DNA of 31,623 bases, from contig FLMG01000388.1 of NCBI GenBank assembly GCA_900088475.1, forward strand, positions 13,742-45,364. Reading direction: 5' to 3'. The translations under genes were made by a program, and so were the position numbers. This DNA is from Hyphochytrium catenoides (Eukaryota > Sar > Hyphochytriomycetes > Hyphochytriales > Hyphochytriaceae). The first letter of the stretch is position 1, and the number at the start of each line of letters is the position of its first letter. This document shows positions 1 to 14,019 of the stretch, piece by piece. The notes beneath the pieces are model-generated. The model saw only the letters and a program-made list of their open reading frames with translations, ran no database searches and was not told the origin of the DNA.

Positions 1-31
1 AGAGAGAGAGAGAGAGAGAGAGAAAAAGAGA
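1..31. repeat. (AG)n microsatellite at the window start
   Basis: The window opens in a GA dinucleotide run. It lies downstream of the RRN3 stop codon at 197. The 165 bp between them looks like RRN3 3' UTR, without a clear polyadenylation hexamer. Confidence 0.9.
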
Positions 32-196
32 ATGCGCTGGATCCATTGTCATCACCGGTAGGTTCGGACGGTCTTAGGAGCCAAAGGTCCGAGCCCAATC
101 TCCAACAATGAGATGGGCTGGGAGAGGTCAGGACACCGCAAGAAAGAAAGGGCAAGGAGTGCTTGGTAAGGAGGAGACAAGGGATAACATTCCCTC

Positions 197-3100
197 CTAC
201 CAGCTCCCGCTGCCTCCAATAGAAGCAGGTCGATGCCTCTGAAAGTGCTCTGCTGTGAGCCCGCTAGCCACAGGACTGATGGACATCTCATCCCCATAGG
301 GAGAGGACGTGGTAAGAGAGAGACGAGAAGGGAGGAGAGGAGAGGAATAGTAGGTCTCTCCCTTTCCCTTGTGTCCACTGAAGGAGACGTCTGTGTCCTC
401 GTCAAAGTTCCCAAAGCGAGGGACAATCCGCCCGGCAGCGGTGCCTCTGCCTCTTCCAATAGGAATGCCTGAGGAAACGAGTCATACTGCAGGTCAGAGA
501 GGACCAGAGAAAAGGAAGAACATACGGAAAATGAGAGAGAGAGGGTGAAGAGAGAGAGAGAGGGGCAAAGCGAGGCGGGCAGCGACACAGACTGAGAGGA
601 ACAAGGAGGAAGCGAGAAAAGACAAAGAGTAAGAGAGACACCAAGAGAAACAAGAGAAAGAGAAGAAGCGCAAGAGCAAAGCCCGACAAAACGAGAGAGA
701 AAAGCTGCCTAGAAACGTAACAGTGGGAGACTGATAAGCAGAGGATGGCGAGAGTGAGCAGAGGGCAAGAGAGTGCCTTACCTGGCGTCGATTCTGCACT
801 AATACTCAGGGCACTAACGTAAGAACTATACTCTGGAGGAAGATCGTCTTCCCGTTGATCATCCTCTTCCTCTTCTTCCTCCGCGTCTTCTTCTTCCTCC
901 TCCTCCCCTTCCTCGCTGCTTGTCTCATCATCATCTTCTTCTTCCTCTTCTATCGCCTCCCACTCATTGTACAGCTCGGCCACGAATCGAAAAGAGCGTC
1001 GTAGAAGATAAGGATCAAAGGGAAAGTAGGAGTCTAGAGGATTGGATCCGGAGCCCAGTCCGCCAACTCCTCTTCCTCTTTGCTTTGCCACCCCCGAGAC
1101 CTTTGCTGTTGCCGCTGTGACGATCTTCACTGCCCCGATGGCTCCAATGCCCCCTAACCTGTGGGCTATCCCGTTTATCCGTGTTCCTACCGCCTTTGGC
1201 TCGAGAGAGAGAGAAGAAGAGGGAGATGAGCGAGGGGATGGCTTGGGAATGCCGCTGTCTCCTGTGTCTTGCAGTTGTTTTTCGAGGTCAGAGAGAAGAG
1301 CGGGAGCCACTAAGTGGAGAACTCTTGCCACGCGCACAAACTCTCTCCTGACGCTCTCCAGGCAGTATTTCAGCGGGTTCATAGGGCTACGGATGATCCT
1401 CTCCCATAGAAAGGCTGCGAGGAACTCTTTTCCCTGGTCCGCCGCAGCTATAAACCCACCTTGGAAGCAGAGAAGGTAAAAGACGGCTTGAGAGATCGTG
1501 TAGAAGAGCGTATTCCTTCTCTTGCTCTCCTCAGAATCCGTATAGTTCTCTCCTACTTCCTCCACTTCGTCAGTGATCCACCGGAGAAGATGGGAGAAGG
1601 TCGACCGTAAGGTGCTCTGTCGCACATACTTGGCACGTGCCAGAAAGGAGGCCAAGTACGCGGAAGCGCTTTGTCTTAGAACCACCGGCCGCTGGAATGA
1701 GAAGTGATAACAGAGCAATCAGGTGAGGGGAAGAAGCGTGAAAAAGAGAGAGAGAGAGCGCTGCTAGTTCATAGATACAATCGGCCTTCCAAAGCAGTTG
1801 GGCAGGAACATGATTATATGAGAGAGCAAGGTAAACATCAAGCGCCCCGAGGTTGGATACATATCATATAGGAGAATAACAAATGGGGAGACAGAGCCTG
1901 TTCAGTAGCTAAACCTCAGAGATCGCACTCGACAAGGCGGACAGGATAAAACAGCCAATGCAAAAAGAGGTCGGCCAGTTGAAAGAAACAGCCTGACGCA
2001 GGGCATGCTTCTGTACCTGGGCGTCAAAGATAATGGCTATCAGTTTCGCTACGAAGGCGTCTACGAAGTCAATGTCTTCCTTGCAGACAAAGAAGATCAG
2101 ATACTGGGTAAATTTGGACCGGTGAGTGCTCAACATTGAGCCTTCAAAGACCTAAAAGAGAGCCAGAGAGACGAAAGCGCATAGGAGGAGAGGAAGAGCG
2201 AGGATTAGCATCGCTGGGCCACAATCTTCTCATAACTCCCCTACGCAGGGACTATAATCTGCCGTCCCCTCCGCGCCGGGTCTCTCTCCGCATCCTGTTC
2301 CCCTTGCAGGGCTAAGCAGTTCCTCCCTGCTCTCAAACAAGCAATCTCTTCTCCTTATCTCTTCTCTTTTCTAGTGAAGCGTCCCGTCTTTCTGTCCCTG
2401 AGTTCGGTCCCATACCTGCATCAGTAGCTGGAACATATTCTTCGCGCCGTAGGGAGTGCTATCGATCCTCTTCTGTACATATTCAAACACTAGCACCATC
2501 AGTACATCTAGCTTGTCAGCCATAATGTCGAGCGCTTCCATGTCAGGCTCCTCCTCTCCTTCTCCTGAGGCCCACAGAGAGTCCATCGAAAAGAGAAGAT
2601 CTTCCTCGTTCTCGTCCAGCTTAATCTCAACCTATAGTTTGCGGCAAGGAGGGGAGATGACGATGCCTGTGACTTCTCAACAGTGCTATTGAAGGACGAT
2701 ATGCTAGGCCAGGACGAAAGAGATGATGTCGGCAAAAGTGGAAAGGAAGGTCACAGAATATCGAGAAGCAAAAAGGAGAACGAACCGGAGAGCATGAGTG
2801 GAAGAGAGGGTGGGAGAACGAGAGACAATCAGAACGAAGGAACAGCTAGAAGAGAGAAAATGAAAATAGAGATAGACCAAGACTAAAGAAATTAAGAGCG
2901 TGAGAGAAAGGGAGAGCGGAAAGCGGAGAAGAGGAAAAACTTTGACAGTAGAGAGAATAGGTAACCCATTGCTTACATCTATCTCTATCAACCTCTCCAC
3001 TATTAGGACAAAAATCCGATCGGCCAAGAAGGGGAACGAGTCTGCTATCCTAAGCAGCTGCTCTACATAAACCTTCTGAGTAATCTTATCCACACGCTTG

Positions 3101-4319
3101 TGAGGGAAGTGCTCCACAAGCACAGGAAAGAGGATGGTACTCCCCGCAGGGACAATCCTAAGAACTGCCTCTAGCGCTGAGTGAATGGCGTTGTACACCG
3201 CAACGTCTGATGAAGAGGGAGAAGACGGTTGCAGAGACCTGGAACCTGCTGCTCCTCCTGCGGAGAGAGCCGCTAGATTTAACGGGGGAAGGAGACTACG
3301 GACCAGCATTTGGAAAGATGGAAGGAGAAACGTGCCATTCGCGGAGATCAGGTGAGTCAGGAAGTTAAGGTAAGCTTCGTTGACCTGAAAGACAAGGTTG
3401 AAAACAGGGGTTTAGAGATACAAAGCACAAAAAGACTAACCCACTCACAGTCGTAGTCAGCGCAAGAAAGAAGATAACCAGGCACAGCAGCACGAGATGG
3501 CAGACGGCGGGACCGCTTCCGGTGAGGACTCATCGCAAAGACTTAAACAAAAGAAGCAACGTCGGTAGGTGACGGTGCCCAAAAACTGACACGAGGGAAC
3601 AACGAGACACAGAGATCAAAGACAGCACCCACTGCCTACCTCCTTGTTGGCATGCCAATCGTGTTTGAAAATCGCGTTGATAAGCAACCTGTAGGCGTCT
3701 GGGGCCTCGATAATGGTGCTAATGCACTCCGAGAGGGCAGAGAAGAGTTGTCGTTGGCTGGCTGCGTCTTCAGCTCGCTGATGATGCAACGATGTGAGCC
3801 AATAGAGATAGTGTACAGCGGAAATAGACGAGAGAAAAAAGAGACGGAGGAACCTTGGCAAGACAAAGCTGTAGAAATGTGGCTGGTAGAAAAGGCGGGA
3901 CACAACTAGAGAGGACCACTAAAGTCTCACCTGGAGCTGCGCCACGAGTAGCTCATAACTTGAAGAGTCTCCCTAATGAGTCGAAGGTGTTAGAAGGACA
4001 GAACAACGTCCCACATATGGGAAGAGCATGAATCCAACAGCCCAGAGCCACATGTCTAGACAGAGGGATGGGTAAAAGACAGCTAAGTTGGCCGCTACCT
4101 TCCTATGCAAATCGAAGGCCCGAAGAACGTAGGCCTTCATCTGTGAGGAATCGCCTACGCACAAAGGCCGTTAGCTCTAGTCCCTTATTGTCGATAGGTA
4201 GTTAGAAGCAGCCTCCGGTTACCTGCAAACAATCCGGTACGGTCACCGAAGCTGACACCTCGAGGAACGGAGGGGCCCATCACGGGGCCTCTCTGTGTTG
4301 AAAAGGACCTTTGAAACAT
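197..4319 (-). CDS. RRN3: RRN3/TIF-IA, RNA polymerase I-specific transcription initiation factor
   Basis: RRN3 bridges initiation-competent RNA polymerase I to the rDNA promoter factors in the nucleolus. The nine exons are 4319-4223, 4154-4099, 3972-3931, 3777-3640, 3384-2977, 2631-2416, 2151-2017, 1691-782 and 468-197. They join in phase to 757 aa; human RRN3 is about 650. All introns are GT-AG, 68-345 nt. Family landmarks, recognised from memory of the human protein, run in order: VSFGD near residue 25, the HEAT-like helical region, HFPHKRVDK, KLDVLM, SFLARAKYV (about 379), SQAVFYLLCF, MNPLKYCLESV and NPLDSYFPFDPYLL (581-594). A Glu/Asp run at 612-648 follows, then a Ser-rich tail, both longer than in animals. 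The start is the first ATG in frame with VSFGD; the open frame upstream has only non-ATG starts. Exons 2 and 3 are very short (56 and 42 nt), so the N-terminus is slightly less certain than the rest. Confidence 0.95.
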
Positions 4320-5481
4320 ATCTATAGCACAGGAGCCTCCCGCCTGCTCTGCTTCTAGATGCTTCCTGCTGCTACGTTGCCGCAGGCGCGGTGAGGGCAA
4401 CTGCTTCGTCCCTCTAAGTAAACCCTAAGCTACTCGTCAATGTCGACTCCCTGCATAGCTACTATGGGCTGTTATCAGCCAAACGACAGGGAGCAATGTC
4501 AGAGAAGCCTGCCAACTCCGCGCTCTCTGGCCTCCGGATTTCAGAGCTGTGAAGAAGATTGAGAATTGCGCTGAGACGGCGCGGTCAATGCGGTCGATGG
4601 CGCGGAGAATGCTGATCTCTGACAGAGAACCGTGCCTACAGACAGAGTACAGACAGAATATTGCATACATTACTTTCTTTCAAATAGACTTAGGTGTCCG
4701 TCAGACAGAGTGAGAAGAGATGAAGTTAGAGATGAAGGACCCCAGAAAGGAAGATTATTGGGCGGCATTCTGCATTCTGAGGGGAGCACACACCATGTAC
4801 ACACATCATGAACATCGTCGTCCTTATGAGAATAGTAATAGTTCATCACCTCCACTGCTTGTAACACCTGCTCCTGGTACGTAGTAGTACGACTGCTATT
4901 ATCCAGTTCTGATGCTTTCTTCCAAGAGACATCGGTCTGATGGAGAGGACGAGTTCGGACTTATTATCACGGCCAGCGCCGTAACTTCCCTTCCCTATAA
5001 AGGAATGGCTACAGATAGGTCCATACTGGCCCGATCGTTTTCTGCGGGAACAAAAAGCCGCTAACCCCCGAAACTGGGATTTACATCTATGATAACTGTC
5101 CCTTGATAACGTAAAGTAACTGAGCGATGTGAGATGAAGACGGTCAGATGACGTATATGCCCTGTTATACAGCATTAATTAGGGATAAGTGGCGGGCCCT
5201 GTGCTGTTCGGAGATGATGCGAATCTGTAATCTGTCGGTCCCTGCGGCACTTTCTCAATGGAAAGTGATGGTCAAGCTCTTGATGAAAGGCAATAATCTC
5301 CACAGACATCAGTCACTGATCTTGTCAAGCTTGAGCTTCAATAGGCTATCGCTGCTCCGGGTCCTACCTCTTTCTTATCTTTACCTGGAAGTGCTTGCCA
5401 CTCTGCAAGTTTTACCCGAGGAGTCAGCCATTCGATCGTTTGTAAGGGTGGAAAGGGAAGGAACCACAGGGCCGAGTAGGA
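4320..5481. other. Divergent intergenic region between RRN3 and UMPS
   Basis: About 1.16 kb separates the start codons of two divergently transcribed genes, so it should hold both promoters and 5' UTRs. Only short open frames occur (for example 4437-4670 minus and 5148-5495 plus). None resembles a known family, and the plus one overlaps the UMPS start in another frame. I see no clear TATA box, and the GA microsatellites common elsewhere in the window are absent here. Confidence 0.6.
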
Positions 5482-8258
<2,777 letters not shown>

Positions 8259-8649
8259 TGGCAGCTTAGTCTGTTTCCCATAATAGTATGGCAGAGCTGC
8301 GCAGTGCAGTGCTGTTATATCGACGACAGTCGCATGCCGGTGTAACCTTTTGCTTAAGCCTGAGCCTATCATACCCCAACTCCATACTAGCCGCTCTCTT
8401 CTCTCTGTCTCTCTCCTCTTATCCGTGCGTGTGTCTCTCTGCCCTTGGCAGAGCCTGGAGGCAAACTAAGGGGCATGGTCCTTCCCATTTTGTTAATTAA
8501 GGCCTCCTCGTTTTCTCTTTGGGTCCACGGGCCAGTTCAGAGCACGGACCTAAATCCTGCAATGTCTATCCATCTCGGTCTTGGCATCGCTCCGCGCTGT
8601 CATGTTCGCTGGACGTAGCTAAATCATGTTGAACCATGTGTTTCCTCTC
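8259..8649. other. Convergent 3' spacer between UMPS and SMN
   Basis: A 391-bp gap lies between the UMPS stop codon and the SMN stop codon on the opposite strand. It must hold both 3' ends. I see no ORF of note and no canonical AATAAA. A moderately CT-rich patch lies near 8395-8450. Confidence 0.6.
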
Positions 8650-10282
8650 TCATCGTCTTTGCTCTCTTTCCTTCAATGCCTGGTATCTTCCAGTATAATA
8701 GCCTGAGTAGTACCAGGAAAGGAGAAGATCTGCAAGAGCTTCTTCATCGCCTCCTGCCCCTGATGGAGGCAGAGGGCGTGGTCCGGCAGATGACCTCCAC
8801 TGAGGAGCCGGAGGAAAAGATGGGGCCGCAGGTGGTCCAGGAGGATAGGCTTGATTGTATGCAGGCTGGAGATAATAATATTAGCCCAAGGTCATGAGGT
8901 AGACGGATATGGGGAAAGGGAGGAGACAGGAGAGGAAGAGAGAGGATGCGGTATCATGACGGGGAGAGATACGAAGAAGAAAGGCGAGAAGGATAACAAA
9001 TGACGAGCGGTTTGCGCTGTAGGGGAGTAGTTGAGCAAGAAAGCAAAATGTATGATCCCCACCCTCGTGACAAACATCAGAATTGTTGGAGTCCCTCTCA
9101 CCTGCGCTGCATATTGCTGTCCTTGCGGCCACCCTTGTGCTCCATACCACTGACTCCAGTCCGCCCCAGCTCCATATCCGTAGGAAGAGGCGACATAAGG
9201 ATCAGTTGGTGCATAGGACGCAGGATATTGTGAGGGAAAGGAAGGAGGTTGGAGGTGTGCGGGCCAGCTGTGTTGATGCCCGTACGGAGAAGTATAAGCA
9301 GCCGCACTGTCCTGTTCCGGAGCTTCAGTCAACTGCTGCTCTGCCGAAGCGCTTGGCTTCTTCCTTGAGTGCTTCTTGGTGCCCTGCTGGCCTTTGCTTA
9401 TGGTGGAAAGAGGCTTCTTCTTAGGTGAAGAAAGGGTGTTATGCTGTGATAACGGAAGAGAGAAGTTAGGAAAAGGCATCCGATGGAGAGGCAAGCCTGA
9501 AAGTGGCGGTCAAGAAGAAGAGTCTAATGTATACTCCGCATGCAGAATGTAAGTCCATCGGTAAAGACACACCGCGGACAAAGATGTGTGCACCGAGAGA
9601 CATGGAGAGAGAGATTGTGGACACTTGGAAAGTGAAGAATAGAAAGGAAGACCGGGCCAGAGGAAGAAGTGTGGCAGAAAGGTCCGAGAGTGCAACCTTC
9701 GTATGCTCGTCCATCCGAGGCTTAGGTTTCCCTCCGCGTGCTCTGTGTGTCTTCAAGGCCTTATCAAATGCACGGAGAATGGCACTGTCGTCCCACTCTC
9801 CCTCATTTCCTTGTCCACCTTTCTCTTTTGATGGCTCGCTTTCGCCTTCATAATCTCCCTCATAATGATCTGTCTCCTTCCGCGAATCTCCCTCTGCCTC
9901 CTCCTCATCGTCTACATATTCTTCATCCTCTTCTTCTTCGTCCTCCTCTTCATATCCATAAGCCTCCTCATCTTCATCTTCATGTTCTTCTTCCTCCTCT
10001 TCTTCTTGGTGCTCTTCGTCCTTCTTTTGGCGTCTCTGAGCACTCATTCCTCCGGCCAGCTCAGCCTGGAGAGTGAGAAGATTAGAGTCCGTAACATTGG
10101 AAAGAGAAGGCCAACAGAAGAGAAGGCTGAACGGAGGAGAAGGGATCAAGGGTTCAAAGACCGACATACAGCAGAAGTTGCTATGAGAGAGCGCAACAGC
10201 AGTAGAAATAACAGGGGCATACTCTTAGGTCAGCACCAGAGGCAGCGAAAAGCACATTTGCTTTCTTTTTTCCCTCCTGCAT
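8650..10282 (-). CDS. SMN1: SMN (survival motor neuron) orthologue lacking a Tudor domain
   Basis: SMN is the oligomeric core of the complex that loads Sm proteins onto spliceosomal snRNAs. The exons are 10282-10223, 10065-9697, 9443-9102 and 8865-8650, all phase 0, giving 328 aa. Residues 111-124 (WDDSAILRAFDKAL) match the Gemin2-binding helix. The C-terminus carries the YG-box oligomerisation motif LLLSWYYSGYYTGRYQAL (about 304-321). Before the helix lies an unusual Glu/Asp-rich stretch of about 60 residues. After it come a Lys-rich segment and a Tyr/Gly/Gln/Pro-rich segment (YGYGAGADWSQWYGAQGW). The Tudor domain of animal SMN is absent, and I found none in the introns; S. pombe Smn1 also lacks it. 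The first exon (MQEGKKKANVLFAASGADLR) is inferred from a GTATGC donor. Translation could instead start at the ATG at 10047-10045, shortening the protein but keeping every motif. Confidence 0.9.
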
Positions 10283-11789
10283 CTCTCTGGAGCGTATATC
10301 TTTGAAGATCGCTAACTTCTATTAGTTGAGATGCTCAACTATCGCCACAAATCACCCAAAGCACGACAAGGCCTTCGAAGTGAATCTGCAGAGCGACCTA
10401 CGCTCTTTTGTCTGGCAAGGTCGTTTGCTCTGGCCGCTAGTCCAAGTAGCCTGTTATCACAGGCAGAATGACAGAGCAACTCGCCACTGCGGCCAGCGGT
10501 GTCTCCCAAGACATCAAGAGCAGGACAATGGGAGAAGAAGGAAGAGAGCACAGAGGACCAGAGATCGTCTCTCTAACGGCTCCGAGGAGAAAAGCTTCAG
10601 AAAAGCTTCAGAATTGATGGAGCTCAAACTGGTCGCGAGAAAGATGCAGAAGATCTTTGCCCTTCACGCTCTAGAATCAGAATCAGAAATATCGGACAAA
10701 GAATCAAACAAATGCAATTTTAGTTATCACCAAACTTTGGCAGCTAGGTGATCCTGTACTGTTGATCTTTTGATGATGAAGAACGGTCTCCTCCTTCCTC
10801 CTCTTCCTTTCTTCTTCTTTTAGTTTTCTGCTGCTGCTTCTTCCTCTTCTCCTTATTTCTTCTATCTCTTCTTCTATTTCTTCTTCTTCTCCTCCTTGTT
10901 CTTCTTCTCTTTTCTTCTCTTTTCTTTCTCCTTCTTCTTCTCCTTCTTCTCTCAGCTTCTTCTCCTTCCGGTTCTTCTCCTTCTTCCTCTCTCTTCTACT
11001 TCTTCTCTTCTTCTTCTCCTTATCTTTTCTTTCTCTTTTCCTTCGTCTTTCTCCTTCTCTTCTTCTTATACAACTCTTCTTCTTCTCGTTTTTCTCTTCT
11101 TCTCGTCTTGCTCTTCTCTCCTTCCTCTGTTGATCATCCTGAGCAAAGCCCGCAATCTAGTTCTCTTTTTATTTTCTTCTTTCTCTTCTTCGTCTACTTG
11201 TCCGCATCCGCTTCTTCCCTTGTCTATCCTCCTAGCGAGAGTATGAGAGTTAGGCTGCTTGCTTTCCTGTCCTTTAGACAATCTGGTCGCCTCCCATTTT
11301 TGCCCTGACGTGCTCTCCCAGGAAACAGTATCGGATTATACCTTCTATGTCTATGTATTGGTGACCTTATAAAGTTCTAGGGCATGAGAGGAAGCCCTGC
11401 TGGCCATGGATGTCTTCTTGATAACCAGGATTTGTTTGTTATAGTTTGCATTACTCTTTAGCCCTGACGGCGAGACAACGGGCTGGAGGGAGATGATTGT
11501 CGCTGTCACCAGTCGCGCAGACTGTGCTACCAGTGATAATCATCAAACGATGGCCCCAACCGACTAACGCTAAGAAAGAGAAGAGTTATCTGGGGCGGTC
11601 GAAACCCTGAGAGTTAGCCACGGAGAGCTTGATAATGGAGAAGAGAAGACCAGCCACATGAGAACCATGCCCTTAGAGCTAGCTAACTGACTTAATAGAA
11701 GAGTCAACGAATGGAAAGGTCATTTGTTTAAGGCAAGGCTGTCGCTATCCCAACAAGGAGAGAAGTGAAAGAGAGGAACACGTACTGCC
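10283..11789. other. Intergenic region upstream of SMN and downstream of the membrane protein
   Basis: No convincing gene is visible. Two small plus-strand ATG frames begin at 10331 (46 aa) and 10468 (49 aa), just upstream of SMN. They resemble nothing I know. A tandem 11-bp duplication, AAAGCTTCAGA, lies near 10590-10611. A long TTC/CTT-rich tract follows at 10788-11221 and is listed separately. From 11222 to 11789 the sequence is unremarkable and without long ORFs. Confidence 0.5.
10788..11221. repeat. Pyrimidine-rich TTC/CTT low-complexity tract
   Basis: About 430 bp of nearly pure C/T on the plus strand is built from imperfect TTC, CTT and CTC units. The complementary strand is a GAA/AAG purine tract. 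Open frames in it (for example 10896-11246, Ser/Phe/Leu only) are composition artefacts. Long mirror-type purine-pyrimidine tracts of this kind can form intramolecular triplexes, which is inference here. Confidence 0.85.
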
Positions 11790-12929
11790 CTACTCGAGAA
11801 GGAGATTGACAGGAGCAGGGGATCCAGCGTGTGCGACAGAGGCAGCCGCTGCGAGAGAGCGAGCAGCCCTTCTCTTTATCTGATAGTGCTGACCAAACAG
11901 TGCCCCCACGACACTCATGGGCACCAAGATACTTAGAGCAGAACCGGAAAGTGAGGAAGAGAGAGAAAAGTCCTCCCTTTCCCTCTCTGCTCGCAGGACA
12001 AGGAACAGAGATAGACACAGCGTGACCCCAAAAGTCCAGATGGTTGTGTGCGCCAGAGCTCGCTCTAGCGTAGCTCCTGATGCCTTTCGCAAGAGAAAAG
12101 CAAGAAGACCTCCTCCACCCAAGTAAAGCAGGGACGAGACAAGAGCGGAGAAGATGATCAGTGAGCCTGTGACGAAGAACTTGCGAGAGCCTAGCTCAGG
12201 TAGTAGCGGAGAAGCAGGAGGAGGTAGGAAAGGGCCAGAGTTCCCTGCTTCTCCTCTCTCTCTCAACGGACTCTTCAAGGTCAACGCAGTTCGTTTGGCG
12301 CTATCTTTTACATCACAGTCTTTTCCCCTAACGTAGCGTGCTTGCATGGTGTTCCCATTAGAAGAAGCCGTAGAAGGGAAAGAAGACGTTGTAGCGACAG
12401 ATAGAGAGGGCGGGAGGTCATGTCTCTCTTCCCAGTCGGCTTCATCGATCAGAAGGTCGTCCAAACTGGTCAGAATCCGAGTGATATCTGCGGCAGCGGC
12501 ATGGCGTGTAGCCATCTTTCTTCTTCTCTCTGCTGCATGCGACCGGTACGCGACAAAGCCAGCGAGGAGAGAGAGAACGAACGGGAAGAGAGAAGAGAGA
12601 AAGGACAGAGTCTGCTGGTAAGGGATGGATGTGACCGGAGAGGGCAGAAGCGCGCAGATCACGCAGATAACAGAGAGAGAGAAGGGAAGAAAGACCAGAA
12701 GAAAGCGTAGGTCTACTGCACCACCTCTGATAAAGAAAGAGAAAGAGAGAGAAAGAGAGGTAAGGGCATCGGTCACTGCGGCTATTAAGAGAGCGCTGTG
12801 TAGCTCACAGGAGAGAGAGAGGTGCAGCACAGGGACAAGGAAGTACCAAGAGGAGAGACAGAAAAGAGCCTGGAAGTGTCCGACAAGGAGCCCAATGGGA
12901 CTGAGCAGGAGTAGAAGAGGAAAAGCCAT
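11790..12929 (-). CDS. Predicted multi-pass membrane protein, family not recognised
   Basis: A single open frame of 379 aa starts at the first in-frame ATG; the frame extends upstream to 13157 only through non-ATG starts and charged low complexity. Hydrophobic segments lie at about 3-18, 23-38, 74-95, 107-127, 252-270, 272-281, 295-313 and 331-345, suggesting six to eight membrane passes. A hydrophilic Ser/Pro-rich loop of roughly 120 residues (128-249) contains the basic run AERRRK and the acidic patch DDLLIDEADWEE. I do not recognise the family, so no function is offered. The C-terminus may differ: a GTAGGG at the last codon could splice to an acceptor near 11743, replacing the final residues with a short tail. 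The long single exon contrasts with the intron-rich neighbours. Confidence 0.55.
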   Translation of the reverse strand: MAFPLLLLLSPIGLLVGHFQALFCLSSWYFLVPVLHLSLSCELHSALLIAAVTDALTSLSLSFSFFIRGGAVDLRFLLVFLPFSLSVICVICALLPSPVTSIPYQQTLSFLSSLFPFVLSLLAGFVAYRSHAAERRRKMATRHAAAADITRILTSLDDLLIDEADWEERHDLPPSLSVATTSSFPSTASSNGNTMQARYVRGKDCDVKDSAKRTALTLKSPLRERGEAGNSGPFLPPPASPLLPELGSRKFFVTGSLIIFSALVSSLLYLGGGGLLAFLLRKASGATLERALAHTTIWTFGVTLCLSLFLVLRAEREREDFSLSSSLSGSALSILVPMSVVGALFGQHYQIKRRAARSLAAAASVAHAGSPAPVNLLLE

Positions 12930-13987
12930 CGGCGGCCTAGGGAGGGAAGAGATTGTTGTCTTTCTCTTCTTCCTGCGTTCCTCGGCGGGATCTCTCTTCT
13001 CTCTCTTAGCTGTCTCTTCTCTCCAAAGGCGGCATCTCTGCAGCGGTCTTCCGGTCTGTTCTCTCGCTTTTTTTTCTATGACAAAGCTGCAAAATGCTGA
13101 AAAATGTGGCGGCCTCTGCGGTCCTTCGGGGTTACTGGCGGCCAACTTGCCATGCAACTCTGCATTAAACGTTTCTCGCTCTTGACCTCGTCACTTCTCT
13201 CTCTCTCCCGTCTTCACGTGGCACTCCCTCTCTCTCTCTCTCTCTCTCTCTCNNNNNNNNNNNNNNNNNNNNNNNNNNNNNNNNNNNNNNNNNNNNNNNN
13301 NNNNNNNNNNNNNNNNNNNNNNNNNNNNNNNNNNNNNNNNNNNNNNNNNNNNNNNNNNNNNNNNNNNNNNNNNNNNNNNNNNNNNNNNNNNNNNNNNNNN
13401 NNNNNNNNNNNNNNNNNNNNNNNNNNNNNNNNNNNNNNNNNNNNNNNNNNNNNNNNNNNNNNNNNNNNNNNNNNNNNNNNNNNNNNNNNNNNNNNNNNNN
13501 NNNNNNNNNNNNNNNNNNNNNNNNNNNNNNNNNNNNNNNNNNNNNNNNNNNNNNNNNNNNNNNNNNNNNNNNNNNNNNNNNNNNNNNNNNNNNNNNNNNN
13601 NNNNNNNNNNNNNNNNNNNNNNNNNNNNNNNNNNAGAGAGAGAGAGAGAGAGAGAGAGAAAAAGAGAGAGAGAGAAAGAGAGCAAAGGATAGAAAGAGAG
13701 AGGGAGACGGAGGAGGACCAGCGAAGAGACGGAAGAAGAAGAAAACCAGAGAGCGAGCGCAGAGCGAGCGCTAGAAAGAGAACTAAATGTTTGGCCTACA
13801 CCTGTGGCAAGGCCGGGAGAAGGCTCATGTCCTAGATCAAAGACACAAGCAACGGCTGGGACGCCTTCCTTCTCTCGCCCCCATGATAGTCTTTTTATGA
13901 CCATCGATAAACTCAATGCCTCTCCGTCCTGAGCCAGAGTTATGGATAGAGGAAGCCTCTCCGAACCTCCACACTTTGCTTATCCAG

Positions 13988-14019
<32 letters not shown>

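Noticed and set aside
4320-4400. N-terminal extension of RRN3 to 4400
   Set aside because: The extended frame starts with TTG, not ATG; the ATG at 4319 is the first usable start before VSFGD.
12930-13157. Extension of the membrane-protein frame to 13157
   Set aside because: It begins at TTG and encodes charged low complexity; the ATG at 12929 directly precedes the first hydrophobic segment.
13104-13916. Long open frames of about 240 codons on both strands across 13104-13916
   Set aside because: Most of each frame consists of undetermined bases from the assembly gap, with Ser-Leu or Arg-Glu microsatellite ends.
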